Positions 57,631 to 64,000 of a stretch of 64,000 nt of DNA are shown in pieces. The first letter of the stretch is position 1; every line of letters starts with the position of its first letter. The DNA comes from CAVOOW01 sp963697675 (lineage in GTDB: Bacteria; Actinomycetota; Actinomycetes; JACCUZ01), in NCBI GenBank assembly GCA_963697675.1, contig CAVOOW010000006.1, positions 1,302,001 to 1,366,000 of the forward strand, in the 5' to 3' direction. A program made the position numbers and the translations under genes. The notes below the pieces were generated by a model, which worked only from the letters and a program-made list of their open reading frames with translations, made no database searches and was not told the origin of the DNA.

Positions 57631-58827
57631 CCCGGTCAGCGGTGCGGCGTAGGTGTGGAGGCGGCGCAGGCGTGAGAGCGCCTCGTCGAGCACCTCGTCC
57701 CGCTTGCAGAACGCGAACCGCACGAGCGGCCGGCCGGCCGCCACGTCGTCGTAGAACACCTGGTGGGGGATCGCGACGACCCCGCAACGCGTCGGCAGGT
57801 CGCGGCAGAACTCCACGCCGTCGTCGTAGCCAAGAGGGCGTACGTCGACTGTGGCGAAGTAGGTGCCGGCCGGCCGGAACACCTCGAAGCCGACCTCTGC
57901 CAGCCCGGCGCAGAGCTTGTCGCGCTTTGCCTGCAGCGTGGTGCGCAGCTCGGTGAAGTAGGAGTCCGGCAGCCGCAGGGCCAGGGCGATCGCGGGCTGG
58001 AACGGCGCGCCGGACACGTACGTCATGAACTGCTTGGCCATCAGCACCGCCCGCACCAGCGGGGCGGGACCGGTCGCCCAGCCGATCTTCCAGCCGGTGA
58101 AGGAGAACGTCTTGCCGCACGAGCTGATCGTCAGGGTTCGCTCGGCCATTCCAGGCAGCGTGGCAATCGGGACATGCGCGACGTCGTACGCCATGTGCTC
58201 GTAGACCTCGTCGGTGACCACGATCAGGTCGCGCTCGATCGCGAGGTCGGCCACCGCCTGCAGCTCGTCAGGCGTGAGCACCGTGCCGGTCGGGTTGTGC
58301 GGCGTGTTGAGCAGGATCAGCCGGGTGCGGTCGGTCACCGCGGCGCGCATCCGGTCGACGTCGAGCCGGAAGTCGGGGGCGCGCAGGGTGACGGCCACCC
58401 GCCGGCCGCCCGCCATCGCGATGCACGCGGTGTAGGAGTCGTAGAACGGTTCGAGGGCGATCACCTCGTCGCCGGGGTCGACGAGCCCGAGCAGGGCCGC
58501 AGCCACGGCCTCGGTCGCGCCGGTGGTGATCACCACCTGGGTGTCGGGGTCGAGGGTCAGCCCGTAGAACCGCTGCTGGTGCTCGGCGACCGCCAGGCGC
58601 AGCGCTGGGATGCCGGGACCGGGTGGGTACTGGTTGTGCCCGTCGCGGATCGCGGCGATCGCGGCCTCCGCCACCTCGGTCGGACCGTCGGTGTCGGGGA
58701 AGCCCTGGCCGAGGTTGACCGAGCCGGTGGACAGCGCCAACGCGGACATCTCGGCGAAGATCGTCGTGCCCATGCCGTCCAGTCGCGCGGCCAGCGGGGC
58801 TCGGGTGTCGGGTCCAGAACGGGGCAT
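57604..58827 (-). CDS. PLP-dependent class I/II aminotransferase
   Basis: 407 residues, fold type I, closest by eye to the succinyl-diaminopimelate/methionine aminotransferase (YbdL/DapC-like) group. Seen: GSVNLGQGFPDTDGPTEVAE, NQYPPGPGIPALRLAVAEHQ, NTPHNPTGTVL, VTDEVYEHMAYD, and the Schiff-base Lys in SSCGKTFSFTGWKIGWATGP. The C-terminal residues TTFGR lie in the shared palindrome. The ATG at 58827 is chosen; longer in-frame versions are low-complexity. Substrate not certain. Confidence 0.85.
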   Translation of the reverse strand: MPRSGPDTRAPLAARLDGMGTTIFAEMSALALSTGSVNLGQGFPDTDGPTEVAEAAIAAIRDGHNQYPPGPGIPALRLAVAEHQQRFYGLTLDPDTQVVITTGATEAVAAALLGLVDPGDEVIALEPFYDSYTACIAMAGGRRVAVTLRAPDFRLDVDRMRAAVTDRTRLILLNTPHNPTGTVLTPDELQAVADLAIERDLIVVTDEVYEHMAYDVAHVPIATLPGMAERTLTISSCGKTFSFTGWKIGWATGPAPLVRAVLMAKQFMTYVSGAPFQPAIALALRLPDSYFTELRTTLQAKRDKLCAGLAEVGFEVFRPAGTYFATVDVRPLGYDDGVEFCRDLPTRCGVVAIPHQVFYDDVAAGRPLVRFAFCKRDEVLDEALSRLRRLHTYAAPLTGPELTTFGR

Positions 58828-58997
58828 GTCGACAGCCTTGCATGTCGCAGGTGTCCGCATCGTCCGGGACCGCCCGCATCGTGGACCGGCCCTCTGCGGA
58901 AATGGCCGAGATCGGGAGCCGTTGAAGGGCTGTTCAAGATCGGCCTCAGGTGATTGGCTGCGGTCAGGTTCCCTGCCCACGTCCATAGGAGCGTTCC

Positions 58998-59465
58998 ATG
59001 GTGCAGATCTCATTGACCGTCGACGGGGAGCAGCGCACCGACGACGTCGAGCCCCGGCTGCTGCTCGTGCACTACCTGCGGGAGCGCGTCGGCAAGGTGG
59101 GAACGCCGGTCGGATGCGACACGAGCAACTGCGGCGCGTGCACCGTGGACCTGGACGGACAGAGCGTGAAGTCGTGCAGCCTGCTCGCGGTGCAGGCCGA
59201 CGGCAGCGAGATCACGACCGTCGAGGGCCTGGCCAACGGCGAGTGGCACCCGATGCAGACCGCCTTCAAGGAGTGCCACGGCCTGCAGTGCGGCTACTGC
59301 ACCCCCGGCATGATCATGGCGTCGATCGACCTGCTCAAGGACAACCCGAGCCCGAGCGAGGAAGAGATCCGCGAGGGGCTCGAGGGCAACCTCTGTCGCT
59401 GCACCGGCTATCAGAACATCGTCAAGTCCGTGCAGTACGCAGCCACCCACGGTGGTTCGCGATGA
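58998..59465 (+). CDS. coxS: Molybdenum hydroxylase small (2Fe-2S) subunit
   Basis: 155 residues. The plant-type 2Fe-2S cluster is bound by GCDTSNCGACTVDLDGQSVK and the second cluster by CHGLQCGYCTPGMIMASIDL then NLCRCTGYQNIVKSV. It carries electrons from the molybdenum subunit to the flavin subunit. ATG at 58998 behind AGGAG. Its stop overlaps the coxL ATG. First gene of an S-L-M-G operon. Confidence 0.95.
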   Translation: MVQISLTVDGEQRTDDVEPRLLLVHYLRERVGKVGTPVGCDTSNCGACTVDLDGQSVKSCSLLAVQADGSEITTVEGLANGEWHPMQTAFKECHGLQCGYCTPGMIMASIDLLKDNPSPSEEEIREGLEGNLCRCTGYQNIVKSVQYAATHGGSR

Positions 59466-61914
59466 CCGACACGCTCGACACGGCACGCGAGAACGTCGTC
59501 GGCCGGCCGATGCGCCGCAAGGAGGATGCGCGACTGGTCACCGGCCGCACCAACTGGACCGACAACATCGCGATCCCCGGGCTGCTCTACATGGCCATCC
59601 TGCGCAGCCCGATGGCGCACGCCCGCATCACCCGCATCGACGTCACGCCGGCGCTGGCCAAGCCCGGTGTGGTAGCCGCCTTCTCGGGCAAGGAGCTCGG
59701 TGACAAGCTCGGTTCGATGCCCTGCGTCTGGCCGGTCACCGACGACATCAAGATCCCGGCACATCCGCCGCTGGCCACCGAGGAGGTCCGCTTCGTCGGT
59801 GATGCCGTAGCCGTCGTCATCGCCGGTGACCGCTACCTCGCCGCGGACGCCCTCGAGGCCATCGAGGTCGACTACGAGCCCCTGCCGCCGGTCCTGGACA
59901 TGAGGGCTGCGCTCGCTGACGGAGCCGACCTGGTGCACACCGAGCTCGGCACCAACAAGTCGTACGTGTGGAAGCTCGGCGGCGGCGACTACGAGGCCGC
60001 CAAGGCCAAGGCGGACCGGGTGTTCACCCGCCACTACGTCAACCAGCGGCTCATCCCGATGGCGATGGAGCCGCGCGCTGTCGTCGCGGCGCCCACGGGT
60101 GCCGAGGGTGAGCTGACGCTCTGGACGTCGACCCAGATCCCGCACATCGTGCGCGTCCTGCTCGCGCTGACGGCGGGCATCCCCGAGCAGAAGCTCCGGG
60201 TGATCGCGCCCGACGTCGGAGGCGGCTTCGGATCGAAGCTGCAGTTCTATCGCGAGGAGTGCATTGCTGCGGTCGTCGCGCTCGAGATCGGTCGGCCGGT
60301 CAAGTGGGTCGAGACACGCAGCGAGAACGCCCAGGCCACCCACCACGGCCGCGACCAGTTGCAGGAGGTCGAGCTGGCGGTCAACGAACGACGGCAAGAT
60401 CCTCGGGATGCGGGTCAACCTGCTGGCCAACATGGGTGCCTACATGATGATCATCTCGCCCGGCATCCCGATCCTCGGGCGCGTGGATGTACCACTCCAT
60501 CTACAAGATGGAGGCCTACGACTTCACCTGTACGGGCGTGTTCACCACGACGACGCCGACCGATGCCTACCGCGGTGCCGGACGTCCCGAGGCGACGTAC
60601 GCCATCGAGCGGCTGATGGACGACCTCGCGGCCGAGCTGGGCGTGGACCCGCTCGAGCTGCGCAAGAAGAACTGGATCGAGCACCACGAGTTCCCCTACA
60701 ACACGATCTCGGGGATGACCTACGACAGCGGCAACTACGAGGCCGCCACGGCCAAGGCCGTCGAGATGTTCGACTACGACGGGTTGCGGGCCGAGCAGGC
60801 GCAACGGCGGGCTGACAAGGACCCCGTACAGCTGGGCATCGGCATCTCGACCTTCACCGAGATGTGCGGCCTCGCCCCGTCAAAGGTGTTGTCAGCGTTG
60901 AAGTACGTCGCCGGCGGCTGGGAGCACTCGACCATCCGGGTGCTGCCCACCGGCAAGGTCGAAGTGGTCACCGGCACGTCGCCGCACGGGCAGGGGCACG
61001 CCACCGCGTGGAGCCAGATCGCCTCCGACGCGCTGGGCATCGCACCCGACGACATCACCGTCATCCACGGTGACACCCTGACCTCGCCCTACGGCATGGA
61101 CACCTACGGCTCACGCTCACTCGTGATCGGCGGCATGGCCGTCCTGCAGGCCGCCGAGCGCGTGGTGGACAAGGCGAGGCTGGTCGCGGCCCACATGCTC
61201 GAGGCCGACCCGGGCGATCTCGAGTTCAAGGACGGCGCCTTCAGCATCAAGGGCGGAACCGCCGGCTCGTCGAAGACGATCCAGGAGGTCGCGTTCGAGG
61301 CGTTCACCTCGCACGACCTGCCCGACGGCGTGGAGCCGACGCTGCAGGCCAACTCGACCATCGACCCGACCACGTTCTCGTTCCCGCACGGCACGCACCT
61401 GTGCGCCGTCGAGATCGACACCGAGACGGGCCACACCAAGATCCGCAAGTACGTCTCTGTCGACGACATCGGCAAGGTGATCAACCCGATGATCGTCGAA
61501 GGTCAGGTGCACGGCGGCATCGCGCAGGGCATCGCGCAGGCGCTCTACGAAGAGGCGGTGTACGACGCCGACGGCAACCTGGTCACGGGTGGTCTCGTCG
61601 ACTACCTCGTGCCGGCCGCTCCCGACCTGCCGCACTTCACGACCGACCGCACCGAGACGCCGTCGACGACGAACCCGTTGGGCGTCAAGGGCGTCGGCGA
61701 GGCCGGCACCATCGCGTCGACGCCTGCGGTGGTCAACGCGATCGTCGATGCGCTGCGACAGTTCGGGGTCGACGACGTGCAGATGGCCTGCACTCCCGAA
61801 CGGGTGTGGCGAGCCATCCATGAGTCCGGATCGAAGGGCGGTGAGCGCTCTGCGGCAGGCACCATCGCCTATGGCGGCGCAGCGACCGAGACCACCGCAG
61901 GAGGTGCGTCATGA
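59462..61914 (+). pseudogene. coxL: Molybdenum hydroxylase large subunit (form II CoxL-like), two frameshifts
   Basis: About 816 residues when repaired. Start KSNP-free typical N-terminus ENVVGRPMRRKEDARLVTGR, then VIAPDVGGGFGSKLQFYREE, the active-site loop TDAYRGAGRPEATYAIERLM (form II signature AYRGAGR; form I CO dehydrogenases have AYxCSFR), and near the end NPLGVKGVGEAGTIASTPAV with the catalytic Glu. Frame breaks, one extra base each: near 60386 (TCAACGAACGACGG) and near 60480 (CTCGGGCGCGTGG). Between them the middle frame reads ILGMRVNLLANMGAYMMIIS. The enzyme oxidises an aldehyde, purine or similar compound; CO is not established for form II. Confidence 0.88.
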
Positions 61915-62762
61915 TCCCGGCAGCGTTCGACTATGTGCGGGCCGGCTCGGTCGACGAGGCGCTCGCCGCTCTCGCAGAGCACGGCGACGAGGCCAAGGTG
62001 CTGGCCGGCGGCCAGTCGCTGATCCCGCTCCTGCGCATGCGGCTGGCCTACCCCGAGGTCCTGGTCGACGTCGGGCGCGTGTCGGAGATGCGTGGCGTCC
62101 GCGAGGACGGCGACCACATCGTGATCGGGGCGATGACGACCCATCACGAGGTCATCCGCAACGCCCTGGTCCAGGCCCACTGCGGTCTGGTCGCGAAGGC
62201 GACCGAGACGGTGGCCGACCCGGCCATCCGTCACCGTGGCACCTTCGGCGGCTCGCTCGCCCACGCCGACCCCGCCGGCGACCTGCCTGCGGTGGCGCTG
62301 GCGCTGGACGCCGAGTTCGTCGTGGCGGGCAGCAGCGGCCGGCGCACGGTGGCCGCTGCCGACTTCTTCGTCGACTATCTGCAGACGGCGCTGTCGCCCG
62401 ACGAGGTGCTCGTCGAGGTGCGGTTGCCCAAGCTCGGCGACGGATGGGGCTTCCACTACGAGAAGTTCCAGCGGGTCGTCCAGGCCTGGGCGATCGTCGG
62501 CGTTGCCGTTGCGGTGCACCGGTCGAACGGCTCGATCACCGAGGCGCGCATCGGGTTGACCAACATGGGGTCGACGCCGCTGCGGGCGAGCGCGACCGAG
62601 CAGGCACTGGCGGGCGCTGACCTGTCGGCCATCGCCTCGGCGGCGGATCATGCTGCGGACGGCACGACTCCATCTAGTGACCTGAACGGCGCGGCTGACT
62701 ATCGTCAACACCTTGCCCGTGTCCTCACCCGGCGCGCCGTGGGTGCAGCCGCTGGCGTGTAA
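61911..62762 (+). CDS. coxM: Molybdenum hydroxylase medium (FAD) subunit
   Basis: 283 residues. FAD-binding motifs KVLAGGQSLIPLLRMRLAYP and VADPAIRHRGTFGGSLAHADPAGDLP (shown in part: TFGGSLAHADPAGDLP) of the CO dehydrogenase/xanthine dehydrogenase flavin subunit. ATG overlaps the coxL stop. It hands electrons from CoxS to an acceptor. Confidence 0.94.
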   Translation: MIPAAFDYVRAGSVDEALAALAEHGDEAKVLAGGQSLIPLLRMRLAYPEVLVDVGRVSEMRGVREDGDHIVIGAMTTHHEVIRNALVQAHCGLVAKATETVADPAIRHRGTFGGSLAHADPAGDLPAVALALDAEFVVAGSSGRRTVAAADFFVDYLQTALSPDEVLVEVRLPKLGDGWGFHYEKFQRVVQAWAIVGVAVAVHRSNGSITEARIGLTNMGSTPLRASATEQALAGADLSAIASAADHAADGTTPSSDLNGAADYRQHLARVLTRRAVGAAAGV

Positions 62763-62798
62763 GCCCGTTCTCCAGGTCAGCCGAAGGGGATCTGCCTG

Positions 62799-63785
62799 AT
62801 GAAGCTGGAGCATGAGTTCCGCGTGCCTGTTCCGATCACCCAGGCCTGGGATGTGCTCCTGGACGTCGAACGCATCGCGCCGTGCATGCCCGGCGCGACG
62901 GTCGAGTCGTTCGACGGCGAGACAGTCAACGGCAGGGTGAAGGTCAAGGTCGGCCCGATCCAGGTGACCTACGGGGGCACCGCGCGGTTCATCGAGAAGA
63001 ACGAGGAAGGGCGCCGGGTCACGCTGGACGCGAGCGGCAAGGAGGCCCGCGGCTCGGGCACGGCCAAGGCGACGATCGTGGCCGTGCTGCAGGACGATGG
63101 CGGGTCGACGCTGGTCACCGTGACGACCGACCTGGCCATCACGGGCAAGCCGGCGCAGTTCGGCCGCGGCGTGATGGTCGAGGTCGGCAACAAGCTGCTC
63201 GGCCGGTTTGCCGACTGCCTGGCCGAGGAGATCGGCACCGGCTCGGCGGGCGACGCGACGGAGTCGGCAGTGCCGGCGGAGCCCGCAGTGCCGGCGGAGT
63301 CGGCTGCATCGGCGGAACCCGCCGCGACAGAGGCCGCGGCGCCTTCGCCCCCCGACGCTGGGGCCGAGGCTCCGGGTGATGGTGGCTCGGAAGCTGCGTC
63401 CGGGGACGATCCGGTGGAGGCTCCGTCCGGTGACGTTGCGACCGAAAAGGTCGCTGCCGGCGCTACGGCGGTCGATGTGGCTGACGGCGCCGGAAACGGC
63501 TCGTCCGGCTCTGCGGACAGCGACACGATCGCCGCGGTGGGTGCCGGTAACGGCGCAGGTGCAGGAGCCGCGGCGACTCCGTCGAACAACGGCGGAACCA
63601 CCCCCGCGCCGCAGGTCCGGCGACTGGCGCCAGCCACCGCGGGGCGCCCGGCGTACGGAGGGGCCGAGAACGAGGCGATCGACCTGCTCGACATCGGCGG
63701 GCCCGCCGTACTCAAGCGAGTCGCGCCACTCGCGGTCGGCCTGGTGGCGTTGTTCATCCTCTGGCGCCTGCTCCGCCGCCGCTAG
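62799..63785 (+). CDS. coxG: CoxG-like SRPBCC protein with C-terminal membrane anchor
   Basis: 328 residues. SRPBCC/CoxG domain (1-150: FRVPVPITQAWDVLLDVERI, PCMPGATVESFDGETVNGRV, ALVQDD-like strand, PAQFGRGVMVEVGNKLLGRF), then about 130 residues of Ala/Glu/Ser/Gly-rich linker and a C-terminal helix KRVAPLAVGLVALFILWRLL with Arg tail. In CO dehydrogenase operons CoxG attaches the enzyme to the membrane, and CoxG-type domains have also been linked to quinone delivery. ATG at 62799 behind GAAGGGGA. Confidence 0.88.
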   Translation: MKLEHEFRVPVPITQAWDVLLDVERIAPCMPGATVESFDGETVNGRVKVKVGPIQVTYGGTARFIEKNEEGRRVTLDASGKEARGSGTAKATIVAVLQDDGGSTLVTVTTDLAITGKPAQFGRGVMVEVGNKLLGRFADCLAEEIGTGSAGDATESAVPAEPAVPAESAASAEPAATEAAAPSPPDAGAEAPGDGGSEAASGDDPVEAPSGDVATEKVAAGATAVDVADGAGNGSSGSADSDTIAAVGAGNGAGAGAAATPSNNGGTTPAPQVRRLAPATAGRPAYGGAENEAIDLLDIGGPAVLKRVAPLAVGLVALFILWRLLRRR

Positions 63786-63830
63786 CAGCTCGTGCCGCAG
63801 CCCTGCGTCCGGTGGGCCAGGAGAGGCCGA

Positions 63831-64000
63831 GCATGCGCGAATTGGTGGGGTGGGGACCACGGTGAATCGCGCATGCCCGGCGGCAGCTGGGGTTCGGTCG
63901 ATCGGCTTGGCGCGCATGCCCGGCGACAGCTGGGGTTCGGTCGATCGGCTTGGCGGGCATGCGCGAATTGGTGGGGCTGGGACCACGGTGAATCGCGCAT
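63831..64000. repeat. GCATG-bordered minisatellite (A-B-B-A array), open at the window edge
   Basis: Unit A (40 bp) at 63831-63870 and 63957-63996 starts GCATGCGCGAATTGGTGGGG and ends CCACGGTGAATCGC; unit B (43 bp) at 63871-63913 and 63914-63956 starts GCATGCCCGGCG and ends GTCGATCGGCTTGGCG plus one base. A copies differ at two bases, B copies at two. The last bases GCAT begin another unit outside the window. Confidence 0.85.

Noticed and set aside
58998..62762. True (form I) carbon monoxide dehydrogenase
   Set aside because: The large-subunit active-site loop is AYRGAGR, not AYxCSFR, and the gene order is S-L-M rather than M-S-L.
61869..63986. 705-codon open frame on the minus strand over coxM and coxG
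   Set aside because: Arg/Ala/Gly-rich antisense shadow of two well-supported genes; at its start it merely translates the minisatellite.
63831..64000. CRISPR array
   Set aside because: Repeats are contiguous, without unique spacers, and no cas gene is present; the same holds for 31571-31650.

Overview
The window is about 70% GC, with GTG and TTG starts, short gaps and many overlapping stop/start pairs. The HspR/HAIR-controlled dnaK-grpE-dnaJ-hspR-clpB cluster, a FadE5-like acyl-CoA dehydrogenase, a DUF3558-like lipoprotein and a monofunctional-looking Dcd point to an actinobacterium (Actinomycetota). I cannot name the genus.

Left part (1-21.6 kb): ordinary chromosome. It carries a FadE5-like dehydrogenase behind a palindromic operator, a frameshifted CorA, secreted CapA-like and M28 lipoproteins, resistance-type enzymes (nucleotidyltransferase, GNAT, aminoglycoside-phosphotransferase-like kinase), an FAD oxidase, an MFS exporter, lpd, an AraC-DinB fusion, a mosaic of VOC and GGDEF remnants, a nitronate monooxygenase and a secreted phosphoesterase. 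At 18.5-19.4 kb a contractile-tail tube gene and an overlapping small partner stand alone, without any other tail gene. A YihY/BrkB membrane protein and tRNA-Gly(CCC) follow.

22.1-31.3 kb: a 9.15 kb integrated element. It sits in the 3' end of dcd between two exact 17-bp direct repeats. One copy is inside intact dcd. The other is followed by the displaced original dcd tail. Reading inward from dcd it has a tyrosine integrase and an XRE regulator on the minus strand, then a divergent excisionase and a long coupled plus-strand operon with a RecA-like ATPase, many small proteins and a small-terminase-like gene. No capsid, portal, large terminase or tail gene is present. The plan resembles phage satellites (PICI-like), with a secreted-protein cargo gene near the right end. 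The integrase (three sites), excisionase and small terminase all carry single-base frameshifts.

31.3-47.1 kb: a membrane GGDEF-EAL protein, a subtilase with a GATWA-repeat tail and a 33-codon ORF between them, TerC, a class IV aminotransferase with a sulfotransferase-like protein, a membrane Fe-S oxidoreductase (frameshifted) and two tandem M4 metalloproteases. 47.1-54.4 kb: the chaperone cluster with a HAIR operator and a possible 25-codon ORF between grpE and dnaJ. 54.4-64 kb: an ArsR regulator, a SulP transporter running in frame into an SDR gene, an aminotransferase and a form-II type coxS-coxL-coxM-coxG molybdenum hydroxylase operon, with coxL frameshifted twice. The window ends in a GCATG-bordered minisatellite.

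Related long palindromes recur between genes and probably act as terminators. Single-base frameshifts hit several otherwise well-conserved genes, so sequencing or assembly indels must be excluded before any of them is called a true pseudogene.
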